Positions 7,709 to 14,724 of a stretch of 64,000 nt of DNA are shown piece after piece; position 1 is the stretch's first letter; the number at the start of each line of letters is the position of its first letter. The notes beneath the pieces are model-generated. The model ran no database searches and was not told the DNA's origin. It saw nothing but the letters and a program-made list of their open reading frames with translations. This stretch comes from Aliiroseovarius subalbicans (GTDB lineage Bacteria; Pseudomonadota; Alphaproteobacteria; Rhodobacterales; Rhodobacteraceae): the NCBI RefSeq assembly GCF_022678625.1, contig NZ_JALBYQ010000007.1:1-64000 (forward strand), written 5' to 3'. The position numbers and the translations under genes were made by a program.

Positions 7709-8592
7709 AGAAACCGACGGCAATTCAGGGCTACAACCAAACTGTCACGGATGCCTGTGAGCGCGTTCTTGTCACGCTGATACGCCATTTGGGACCTTGG
7801 CGAGACTCCATCTTCCTCGTAGGCGGGCTGACGCCCCGCTACCTGATCAAGGAACGTCCGCCAGCGGTGCCTGCGCACGCAGGGACTGGCGATGTTGACG
7901 TTGTCGTCGATATGAAACTGCTCGCTGACACCGAGGCGTATCGAACCCTTGAGGACAACATCAGGGCCATCGGGTTCGCGCGATCGGAAAACGACAAAGG
8001 CCAGAAGCAGTCATGGCGCTGGCAGCAGGAACTGGTCGACGGCACAGTTCTGATCCTGGAGTTTCTGGCCGACGCGGGAGAGGAGAAGGGTGGGGCGCTA
8101 CAAGAGCTTCCCTCTGAGGGCGCGGTCTCCGCAATTCACATCCCACATTCGGCGATGGTACTTGATCACCACGAGACCGTCGACATTACCGCGGAGTTAC
8201 TCGGCGACGGCGGTGTCACAACTGAGACCATTCGGCATGCCGACATTGTCAGTTTCACTTGCCTAAAGGCCTTTGCGTTTGATCAGCGCGGCGAGTTCAA
8301 GGACGCGCATGACCTCTGCTATTGCCTCACGCACTACAAGGGCGGAACGGATGCCGTACGAACTGCTTTCGAGACAGCTCTGGCTGGCAAACACGCCGGA
8401 ACAATCAAGGCGGCAATTGATATCCTGGCTCGGCGGTTCTGCGATGGCGACGGTTTTGAGGGCTATCAGAAAGACGGTCCTGTCGCTGCGGCGCAATTTG
8501 AAGGCGCAGAAGACGGTGATCGCGACAAACGGATTCTTCGGCAACGTGATTTGAGCGCCGTCGTTCAGGACACCATCGGACCTTTCATCTGA
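7705..8592 (+). CDS. AbiEii-like nucleotidyltransferase toxin
   Basis: A protein of 295 residues with a nucleotidyltransferase fold: FLVGGLTPRYL, then GTGDVDVVVD carrying the metal-binding aspartates, and later CLKAFAFDQRGEFKDAHDL, which matches the K...R..KD.hD motif of AbiEii/MenA-type toxins. Such toxins modify tRNA or otherwise block growth, and can act in phage defence or plasmid maintenance. The gene overlaps the upstream antitoxin by four bases. Assignment to the AbiEii family rests on these motifs and the gene pair; the toxic target is unknown. Confidence 0.7.
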   Translation: MKKPTAIQGYNQTVTDACERVLVTLIRHLGPWRDSIFLVGGLTPRYLIKERPPAVPAHAGTGDVDVVVDMKLLADTEAYRTLEDNIRAIGFARSENDKGQKQSWRWQQELVDGTVLILEFLADAGEEKGGALQELPSEGAVSAIHIPHSAMVLDHHETVDITAELLGDGGVTTETIRHADIVSFTCLKAFAFDQRGEFKDAHDLCYCLTHYKGGTDAVRTAFETALAGKHAGTIKAAIDILARRFCDGDGFEGYQKDGPVAAAQFEGAEDGDRDKRILRQRDLSAVVQDTIGPFI

Positions 8593-8807
8593 ACCTGGCC
8601 AGGCGGGGTAGGGGGCTTGCAGCCTCGGTTCCTCCGTCTCATCCCCGTGCGAGCAAGGGGATCGCGGTTATGGCGGTCGCCGCCGCCCGCGCAATGGTCT
8701 GCCCACTCCATTCGCTGACGCTCCCGTGTTGACCATGCCCGGGGCGGCTAAACGCGCCCGCCATTTCCTTCCGCGTCCCGCACGGGGACGAGACAATGGA
8801 GGATCAC

Positions 8808-9707
8808 ATGGCACCGAAACCCGACATCTACACTCGCATCACCGAGAAGATCATCGCCGATCTCGAGGCTGGCACCCGGCCCTGGCACAAACCCTGGAAT
8901 GCCGAGCACCTTGCCGGTCGTATCACCCGGCCCCTGCGCCACAATGGCGTCGCCTATCGCGGCCTCAACATCATCCTTCTTTGGGCCGCGTCTGTCGCCC
9001 ATGGCCACGCCGCACCCACGTGGATGACGTATCGCCAGGCTCTTGAACTCGGCGGGCAGGTTCGCAAGGGGTCCAAGGGCCAGCTCGTCATCTACGCCGA
9101 CAAGCTGCGCAAGACTGAAACCGATGATGTCGGCCAGGATCGCGAGGTCGAAATACCCTTCATGAAGGGCTACACAGTCTTCAACGTCGACCAGATCGAA
9201 GGATTGCCTGAGCAGTACTACGCCGTGGCCGAGCCGTTACCCGAGACCACTGAGCGCGATGCATCTGTTGAAAGGTTTTTTGCCGCAACTGAAGCCGATA
9301 TTCGCAACGGCGGCAGCCAGGCATTTTACGCGGTCGATCCGGACTACGTGCAGATACCATCCTTCGAGACATTCGAAACTCCAGAGTCATATTATGCGAC
9401 GCTCGGCCACGAGATCACGCATTGGACGCGCCATCCAAGGCGTCTTGATCGCAGCTTCGGCCGCAAACGCTGGGGCGACGAAGGCTACGCCCAGGAAGAG
9501 CTGGTCGCCGAACTCGGCGCCGCGTTCCTTGCCGCTGACCTGGGTCTGTCGCCTGAACCTCGAGACGAACATGCCGCCTATATCGCGCATTGGCTCGAAG
9601 GTCTTCGCAATGACAAGCGGTTCATCTTCCAGGCTGCGGCTCATGCGCAGAAGGCCGTCGATTACCTGCATGGATTGCAACCTAAATCAGACGAGGTCGC
9701 CGCTTAG
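8808..9707 (+). CDS. ardC: ArdC-type antirestriction protein
   Basis: This protein of 299 residues has the ArdC layout: an N-terminal ssDNA-binding domain (begins MAPKPDIYTRITEKI, with RPWHKPW and YRGLNIILL) and a C-terminal zincin-like metallopeptidase with HEITH at 201-205. ArdC proteins protect incoming plasmid DNA from restriction. ATG at 8808 is preferred over 8796 because GGAGG lies just upstream. In my reading of the oriT the gene is in the leading region, entering the recipient early, where antirestriction is needed. The 215-bp leader before it is GC-rich and without a gene. Confidence 0.85.
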   Translation: MAPKPDIYTRITEKIIADLEAGTRPWHKPWNAEHLAGRITRPLRHNGVAYRGLNIILLWAASVAHGHAAPTWMTYRQALELGGQVRKGSKGQLVIYADKLRKTETDDVGQDREVEIPFMKGYTVFNVDQIEGLPEQYYAVAEPLPETTERDASVERFFAATEADIRNGGSQAFYAVDPDYVQIPSFETFETPESYYATLGHEITHWTRHPRRLDRSFGRKRWGDEGYAQEELVAELGAAFLAADLGLSPEPRDEHAAYIAHWLEGLRNDKRFIFQAAAHAQKAVDYLHGLQPKSDEVAA

Positions 9708-9840
9708 GCGGCCTCATATAGAGAGGGCTTTACGCCGGACAGCGGGGAGATTTTGGACCCTCGGTGCACCTGGCGCTGATGTTGGCAGTGCGTGACTAGC
9801 CTGTCCTTTGAATTACACGCAATATGTCCGCTATCGTAGA

Positions 9841-10257
9841 TCAGTGTTCTCTTTCGCAAAGTTCGTGATCAGCCAGTGAGGCCAGAACGTAGCAATTTTC
9901 GGACACGCCGTGTCCGTCACAGCCATCAGAAATTCGCTTGAGTTCTTTCTCCAGCAACTTCAATCGCTTGATCTTCTCACGCACGTCTGCAAGCTGCGAA
10001 ACGGCTATGTCTGTCGCGGTCTCGCACGATCTGTCCGGGTGGTCTTGCAACTCGATCAGGGACAAGATCGCCTCAATCGAAAAGCCTAGATCGCGCGCAT
10101 GGCGGATGAAGCTGAGCCGTTCCAGCCCGGCTTTGTCATAGCGTCTTTGGTTGCCGCTCGTGCGCTCGGCCTCCGCCAACAGACCCATTTCCTCGTAGTA
10201 GCGGATGGTCGGCACCTTGACCTTGGTGCGCCTTGAAAGCTCGCCGATGGAAAACAT
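9841..10257 (-). CDS. MerR-family Zn/Cd/Pb-type metal regulator
   Basis: A 138-residue MerR-family protein: winged helix (FSIGELSRRTKVKVPTIRYY), coiled-coil dimer helix, and a metal loop with Cys78, Cys113, His116 and Cys122 plus a C-terminal HELCEREH tail. The CDGHGVSENC loop resembles the ZntR/CadR/PbrR group rather than CueR or Hg MerR. It diverges from the transglutaminase-CDF operon with a 19-bp-spacer promoter between. The start at 10257 gives the canonical family N terminus; a longer upstream frame is spurious. The exact metal cannot be read from sequence. Confidence 0.8.
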   Translation of the reverse strand: MFSIGELSRRTKVKVPTIRYYEEMGLLAEAERTSGNQRRYDKAGLERLSFIRHARDLGFSIEAILSLIELQDHPDRSCETATDIAVSQLADVREKIKRLKLLEKELKRISDGCDGHGVSENCYVLASLADHELCEREH

Positions 10258-10268
10258 GAAGAAACCTC

Positions 10269-10299
10269 TTGAACCTCTAGTCACTAGAGATTGTAGATA
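10269..10299 (+). promoter_or_regulatory. MerR-type promoter with CTCTAGT-C-ACTAGAG operator
   Basis: A -35 TTGAAC (10269-10274), a 19-bp spacer and a -10 TAGATA (10294-10299) drive the plus strand. The spacer contains the inverted repeat CTCTAGT / ACTAGAG (10275-10289, one-base centre), close to known PbrR/CadR-type operators. Transcription would begin near 10306 and cover the transglutaminase, CDF and methyltransferase genes. Confidence 0.8.
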
Positions 10300-10327
10300 G
10301 AGTGGGACACAGCTGCAAGAGACCATC

Positions 10328-11098
10328 ATGACCGACCAATACCTGTCCCCAACATCCCTTCTGGATTTCGAGGTTGGGCCCATTCAACGCCTGATTGCTG
10401 ATCGTGGCTGGATGACCCTTTCCCAAGCCGACCGTATCGGGGCGGCCTATGACTTTGTCCGTAACGACGTCCTTTTCGGCTATAACTCCGATGATGCGCT
10501 GCCTGCGTCCAGAGTGCTGAGCGATGGCTATGGGCAGTGCAACACGAAAGGCACCCTGCTCATGGCGATTCTGCGCGCCCTTGGTGTGCCGTGCCGCTTT
10601 CACGGCTTCACCATCAACAAGCGGTTGCAACGCGGGGTCGTGCCAGAGCTGGTCTATCCGCTTGCCCCTGCCAACATCATCCATTCATGGGTCGAAATCT
10701 ATCATAGCGGGCAGTGGCTGAACCTGGAGGGCTTCATTCTGGATGCACCCGTCCTGGCGGCCCTGCAAAATGCCTTTCCGATGCGTCAATCGCTCTGCGC
10801 CTATGGTGCAGGCACGGATTGTCTTCAGAACCCAAACGTCGAATGGCACGGCGCCAGTACCTACATTCAAAAGACCGGGATCAACCATGACTTCGGCACC
10901 TTCGATGATCCCGATACATTCTATGCAACCCACCGTCAGCTCACCGGCGTGAAGGGGCTTCTCTATCGTCTCGTCATTCGCCATTGGATGAACCTCCGCG
11001 TCAGGAGGATGCGCAAAGGCCACGTGCCGGATATTCCCGGCGGCGAAGCAGCCCTTGTTCCAGATCAATCAACCCTTGAAACGCAGGAGGCAACCTAA
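10328..11098 (+). CDS. Transglutaminase-like cysteine protease-fold protein
   Basis: A 256-residue protein with a transglutaminase-like core: Cys71 in SDGYGQCNTKG, His119 in IIHSWVEIY, and an acidic residue in NLEGFILD. No signal peptide is evident, so it is probably cytoplasmic. The family includes peptidases and amidases; the substrate is unknown. It is the first gene under a metal-responsive MerR-type promoter and its stop overlaps the start of a CDF metal transporter, so a role in metal stress is inferred. The ATG at 10328 has AAGAGA upstream. Confidence 0.7.
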   Translation: MTDQYLSPTSLLDFEVGPIQRLIADRGWMTLSQADRIGAAYDFVRNDVLFGYNSDDALPASRVLSDGYGQCNTKGTLLMAILRALGVPCRFHGFTINKRLQRGVVPELVYPLAPANIIHSWVEIYHSGQWLNLEGFILDAPVLAALQNAFPMRQSLCAYGAGTDCLQNPNVEWHGASTYIQKTGINHDFGTFDDPDTFYATHRQLTGVKGLLYRLVIRHWMNLRVRRMRKGHVPDIPGGEAALVPDQSTLETQEAT

Positions 11099-11733
11099 TG
11101 TCTGGATGCTGTGGACACGATGCCAAATTCGAAGGCGTCTCGGACGACTATAAACGGCGGCTTTGGGTCGTCATTGCCCTGAACGCAACGATGTTCGTGG
11201 TCGAGATGGCTGCGGGCCATCTGGCCAAGTCGCAAGCCCTGCAAGCGGATGCCCTCGACTTCGCAGGCGACGCTCTGACCTACGGCATTTCGCTGGCAGT
11301 CATCGGGGCGTCAATCAGGGCGCGCACGAACGCCGCCTTGTTCAAGGGGATCAGCCTTCTGTTGATGGGGGTGTGGGTCTTTGGCTCTACCATCTACCGC
11401 GTCTTCTATGTCGGTGTCCCAACCGCCGAGATCATGGGCGCAGTGGGCTTTCTTGCCCTCCTGACCAACCTGGCAAGTGTCCTTTTGCTTGTCAGATACA
11501 AGGACGGAGACGCCAACGTCCGTTCAGTTTGGCTGTGCTCGCGCAACGACGCTATCGGAAATGTCGCGGTCATGTTTGCTGCGTTAGGCGTCTGGGGAAC
11601 AGCTTCTGGCTGGCCGGACCTGATCGTCGCAACTATCATGGCGGGGCTGTTTCTGTCTTCGGCCTATCAGATCGTGCGCCAGGCTCTCGCGGAGCGCCGC
11701 CAGATGATCGAACACGGGCATGTAGAAACATGA
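11098..11733 (+). CDS. Cation diffusion facilitator-type metal transporter
   Basis: A 211-residue membrane protein that starts MSGCCGHD, a likely metal-binding tip, followed by about six hydrophobic segments. Helix two carries DALDFAGD and helix five carries RNDAIGN, the paired Asp/His-type positions that bind Zn(II), Cd(II) or similar ions in CDF exporters. It is shorter than typical CDF proteins and lacks the long cytoplasmic C-terminal domain. It overlaps the transglutaminase stop at the front and the next gene's start at the end. Likely exports the metal sensed by the divergent regulator. Confidence 0.75.
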   Translation: MSGCCGHDAKFEGVSDDYKRRLWVVIALNATMFVVEMAAGHLAKSQALQADALDFAGDALTYGISLAVIGASIRARTNAALFKGISLLLMGVWVFGSTIYRVFYVGVPTAEIMGAVGFLALLTNLASVLLLVRYKDGDANVRSVWLCSRNDAIGNVAVMFAALGVWGTASGWPDLIVATIMAGLFLSSAYQIVRQALAERRQMIEHGHVET

Positions 11734-12280
11734 TGCAGACCGTTATTATCTATCTCGGCTTCGGGATTGCAGCAGCGACGCTCACAGCGATCCTGTGGTC
11801 GATTGTCTTTCCCAAGCACCGCGTATGGCCTCCGCAACGTATACCGCCCTCACGCCGGTACTCGTCTGGGTCCCGACATTCGCCCTGTTCGTCATCCTCA
11901 TTGTCTTGGGGATACTGGGCTGGGGCAACGTCGCCATTCCCGGCTGGATGCGCTTCGGTGTTGGGCTTCCGCTTCTCGTGATCGGCAATATCATCGTTTG
12001 GTTGGAGGTCTCGCACTTCGGAGTGCCCCAGACGGGTGGTGCCAAGGGCACGCTGCGCACCGAAGGCATGTATCGGTATTCTCGGAATCCGCAATACGTG
12101 GCCGATATTGCTATCGTCGGCGGGTGGATGATCTTGTCAGCTGCGCCCTGGGTGTTCGCGGTTGGCGCTTTGGTAATTGCAATATTGGTGGTCACCCCAT
12201 TCGCTGAAGAGCCCTGGCTTAAAGATCGGTACGGCGGTGCGTTTGAGGATTATGCTAAACGGGTCAGACGGTTTTTCTAA
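11730..12280 (+). pseudogene. Isoprenylcysteine methyltransferase-like membrane protein, frameshifted
   Basis: Two frames together make one protein. The first starts at ATG 11730, overlapping the CDF stop, and reads MMQTVIIYLGFGIAAATL to PKHRVWPP. From about 11840 the family continues in the frame two bases over: TYTALTPVLVWVPTF through RYSRNPQYVADI to the end EDYAKRVRRFF. A single lost base near 11839 explains this. The C-terminal RNPQY and EEPWLKDRYG segments match the ICMT/phospholipid methyltransferase family. A shorter product could start at ATG 11825. It may be a true pseudogene or a sequence error. Confidence 0.6.
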
Positions 12281-12743
12281 GTTTTTGTCCACAACGGCAA
12301 AGCCGACCTTCGCAACCTTGCGGCATCGGTCAAAGTGAGGCCCAAATCGGCCACTCTCTGCGCCAGCCCCAAATGTCTGCGTCGGAGACGTGAACCGAAA
12401 TCGCCTAGTCACAACCCGTCGTAGGTTTTGTGGCCTGTGGCTGAAGCGGACTTTCCAGCAAGTTGCTCGGTATGCGTATAACACCTGATTGCTGCACCAA
12501 GACATCCGAGCGTATCGGTGGTGGTGACGCACGTCGCGCGCCCAATTCGACCCCCTTCGTTTTCTTCCTGATGCAATCTCCGTGACCTGGCCCGGCGGTC
12601 GGGCGTGCGCGGTGCACACCCCCTTCAAGCAGAACTTTCCCCTGCCTGCTGCGCAGTCATTCCTCGCGCACCAAAGTTCCGCCTGACAGCCGGGCCGGGC
12701 GGTCCCGGTCTCCCGTTTGCATCGAAAACGAAAGGAGACCGAC
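12281..12743. other. 463-bp gap with a leader for the gene at 12744
   Basis: No gene is supported. The stretch 12630-12679 resembles 2053-2100 upstream of the DUF736 gene (shared CCCCTGCC and CATTCCTCGCG blocks). A strong AAAGGAGA precedes the ATG at 12744. The left part resembles dispersed roseobacter intergenic sequence but I cannot define a unit. Confidence 0.4.
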
Positions 12744-12944
12744 ATGACCAAGTACTACACCGTCACCACCCCCGACACCGGCAAGGATGGTAAGACCCGC
12801 TTCCACAAGGTGGGTGTCGCCTTCCCGCAGAACGAAGGTGCCAAGTCCTTCATGACCATCCAGCTCTTCGCGAACCCGGTGAACGGCGAGCTCGTCCTCT
12901 TCGAGCCGAAAGCCGACAGCGACGACGGCCAGGTCACCGAGTAA
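12744..12944 (+). CDS. Small conserved-looking plasmid protein, function unknown
   Basis: A 66-residue acidic protein beginning MTKYYTVTTPDTGKDGKTRF and containing KVGVAFPQNEGAKSFMTIQL. It has no signal peptide or membrane segment. The beta-rich pattern (KVGVAF..., ...SFMTIQLFANP) recalls small DUF736-like proteins but I cannot assign it. A strong ribosome-binding site supports expression. It lies in the predicted leading region before the DUF2958 gene, and its leader resembles that of the DUF736 gene at 2203. Confidence 0.65.
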   Translation: MTKYYTVTTPDTGKDGKTRFHKVGVAFPQNEGAKSFMTIQLFANPVNGELVLFEPKADSDDGQVTE

Positions 12945-13015
12945 CCCGACTGGGGAGGGGCCTTGAGCCCCTCCCGCCACGCCTCGCATGCATCTCATAT
13001 CGACGGACAGACATC

Positions 13016-13375
13016 ATGGAACTTCTTCCCCAATCCATTCTCGACCAGCTGGCCGCGAACGGCCACGCCAACCAGGAGCGCATCGAAGCTGGCGAGGACA
13101 CCATCCACCATCAACCGGTAGTCAAGCTCTTCACCCCCGATGGCGGCGCCACCTGGCTCCTGAGCGAAACCGATCCCGAAGATGCCGACATCGCCTTCGG
13201 GCTTTGCGATCTTGGCGTTGGGCATCCCGAACTAGGTTCAGTCCGGATCAGCATTCTTCAAGCACACCGTGGGCGCCTCGGTTTGCCGATCGAGCGCGAC
13301 CTCCATTTCAAAGCCGACGCGTCACTCAGCACCTATGCCGAGCGCGCCCGCAAAGCCGGAGGGATCGTCACATGA
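13016..13375 (+). CDS. DUF2958 family protein
   Basis: A 119-residue protein beginning MELLPQSILDQLAANG with PVVKLFTPDGGATWLLSE and DADIAFGLCDLGVGHPELG, the conserved DUF2958 pattern. The family is found on plasmids and integrative elements beside ArdC and DUF736 genes; its function is unknown. Its stop overlaps the start of the next small gene by ATGA, so they are probably co-translated. It lies about 600 bp from the predicted oriT and would be among the first genes to enter a recipient. Confidence 0.8.
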   Translation: MELLPQSILDQLAANGHANQERIEAGEDTIHHQPVVKLFTPDGGATWLLSETDPEDADIAFGLCDLGVGHPELGSVRISILQAHRGRLGLPIERDLHFKADASLSTYAERARKAGGIVT

Positions 13376-13599
13376 GCACGAACATTTGCCCCGAACACAT
13401 CAGCGCCTTTGAGGCGCTGACTTCGGCAGAGCGCGACAATTTCGCGCTGTTCTCCTGTTTCCTGAATGGCGAACCAGCAGTCGCGATTGTCGCTGTGACA
13501 CCGCCGGAAGATGACGACGGCGAGTACCAGATCACACCGCTCTTCGTGGGTGTCACCGAGACTATGGTGCTGACAGATCACGATGGTGTCGCGGCCTGA
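13372..13599 (+). CDS. Small leading-region protein, function unknown
   Basis: A 75-residue protein beginning MSTNICPEHISAFEALTSAE and ending near TETMVLTDHDGVAA. I do not recognise a domain; proteins of this kind often accompany DUF2958 on alphaproteobacterial plasmids. The start codon overlaps the DUF2958 stop (ATGA), and a strong terminator follows 30 bp after its stop, so it closes the operon. It is the gene nearest the predicted nick site on the leading side, so it should enter the recipient first. Confidence 0.65.
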   Translation: MSTNICPEHISAFEALTSAERDNFALFSCFLNGEPAVAIVAVTPPEDDDGEYQITPLFVGVTETMVLTDHDGVAA

Positions 13600-13628
13600 C
13601 GGTCCCGCAGTTTCGGTTCAAAGCCGCA

Positions 13629-13659
13629 GAGACCGCCCCATTCGGGCGGTCTCATTTTT
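13629..13659 (+). terminator. Rho-independent terminator of the leading-region operon
   Basis: A perfect 10-bp stem (GAGACCGCCC at 13629-13638 with GGGCGGTCTC at 13644-13653) around a CATTC loop is followed by ATTTTTG. It ends the DUF2958 operon and insulates it from the oriT region. Confidence 0.85.
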
Positions 13660-13941
13660 GACGTCAATCCTCCTCATCTGAGCTGTTCCGAGTTCAGGGG
13701 CAAATCGCAATCCCTCTCTCTAAGCGTTCTGTGCTCTGGTCTTTTTGACCATCCGGACCCGCCCGGGTTATGGCATCATGTAGGCATGCCGTCGTGCTTT
13801 CATTCACGGCGTTATACTCGTGGTTCGATTGGCCATAATTCGCAATGACGGCCCGCGAAAAGACCTCATTTCTGGTGACATCCATGAGCCCGATAACGTC
13901 CAAACGACTCCCAGACTCGCCGTGTTGCTGGTAAAGACGAA

Positions 13942-13968
13942 TTGACATGATTGTAGAAATTATATAAA
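13942..13968 (+). promoter_or_regulatory. Putative promoter of the mobilization operon
   Basis: A consensus -35 TTGACA (13942-13947) is followed by TATAAA (13963-13968), a 15-bp spacing that is short of ideal. Transcription would start near 13975 and run through oriT into the accessory gene and relaxase. The 14-mer at 13961-13974 overlaps the -10 and recurs at 41472. Confidence 0.45.
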
Positions 13969-13974
13969 ACGTAG
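13961..13974 (+). repeat. 14-bp motif shared with 41472-41485
   Basis: TATATAAAACGTAG occurs here, 60 bp upstream of the mobilization accessory gene, and identically at 41472-41485, beside the virB operon. It may be a shared promoter element or a binding site for a plasmid regulator. Confidence 0.45.
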
Positions 13975-13984
13975 TATGAAGAGA

Positions 13985-14020
13985 CATTGGCAGGATATGG
14001 CAAATGTATACACATTTTGT
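13985..14020 (-). other. oriT: Candidate oriT with nick site and inverted repeat
   Basis: The minus strand reads an inverted repeat AAATGT/ACATTT (14017-14002, 4-bp centre) followed by GCC and ATATCCTG (13998-13991), then CC. ATATCCTG matches the nick-region core of IncP and Ti-plasmid oriT/border sequences, where relaxase cuts after the G; the plus strand reads TGGCAGGATAT as in a T-DNA border. The order inverted repeat then nick is the normal one. Cutting would fall between 13991 and 13990 on the minus strand. It lies directly upstream of the relaxase operon. Confidence 0.7.
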
Positions 14021-14034
14021 CCGAGGGGTCTGAA

Positions 14035-14724
14035 GTGGCGCGTACCCGGAAAAACCTGAAGCTTGAACAGCGGATTGAGATCGCACGTCGGTTCCAGGAC
14101 GGCGAGGCGGCAGCGGGTTTGTCGGCGGAGTTTGGTGTGTCGGTTCGGCATGTGTCGCGGCTTGCGAAAGAGGAGATCGGCGAAGGAATTGCGGTGCGCG
14201 ATCCGTCCGAGATCGTGAGTTTCCGGGCGTCCCGATCCGAGCTAGAAGCCTTCGATGCGGATTGGCAGGCACGCGGTTTTGCCAACCGCAGCCAGGCTCT
14301 GAAAGCCGTGGTGCGGGCGCGTTGCGGGTTCATGGATGTGACGGCAGATCGGCTTGACCAGTTTGTAGAAACATGGCGCCAATCTCGGGATTTGACCGAC
14401 AGCGGCATGGCCTTGGCCAAGGCAGTGCGGCGCGGACGCCTGGTGCTTGCCGAGGAGGATCGGACATTGGTCTCTGAGCTTGTCGAGCTGGCTCAGAAGA
14501 TGACCCGAGAGCTGAGCGCGATGAAGGAATTGGCGCAGACGCAGCGCGGGGCGGGGCTGCCGGAAGTCATTGATGACGGCGAGGCTGCGAGGGCAGGGGA
14601 GGCGGTTGCTGATGAGCGTTTCGGTTCAAAATTGGATCGGGTTTCGCTGCCTCTCGGCAAGCCTCAAACGCGAACCCCGATACATGTTTTGAGCGCCAAG
14701 AACCGGAACGCTCGACATGGCTGA
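14035..14724 (+). CDS. Mobilization accessory protein (MobC/VirD1-like)
   Basis: A protein of about 229 residues with a helix-turn-helix near the start (EQRIEIARRFQDGEAAAG, LSAEFGVSVRHVSRLA), a segment VSFRASRSELEAFDADW resembling the ribbon-helix-helix part of MobC-type relaxosome proteins, and a helical C-terminal half. It probably binds oriT and helps the relaxase. GTG at 14035 with GAGGGG upstream is the best start; a frame beginning at 13987 would run across the oriT hairpin. Its stop overlaps the relaxase ATG (ATGGCTGA), so the two are coupled. Confidence 0.7.
   Translation: MARTRKNLKLEQRIEIARRFQDGEAAAGLSAEFGVSVRHVSRLAKEEIGEGIAVRDPSEIVSFRASRSELEAFDADWQARGFANRSQALKAVVRARCGFMDVTADRLDQFVETWRQSRDLTDSGMALAKAVRRGRLVLAEEDRTLVSELVELAQKMTRELSAMKELAQTQRGAGLPEVIDDGEAARAGEAVADERFGSKLDRVSLPLGKPQTRTPIHVLSAKNRNARHG

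Noticed and set aside
13987-14034. Upstream extension of the mobilization accessory gene to a TTG at 13987
   Set aside because: It would translate through the candidate nick site and hairpin; the GTG at 14035 has a better ribosome-binding site.
13694-14272. Minus-strand frame of 192 codons crossing the oriT region
   Set aside because: It crosses a promoter, the oriT hairpin and the start of the accessory gene; no plausible product.
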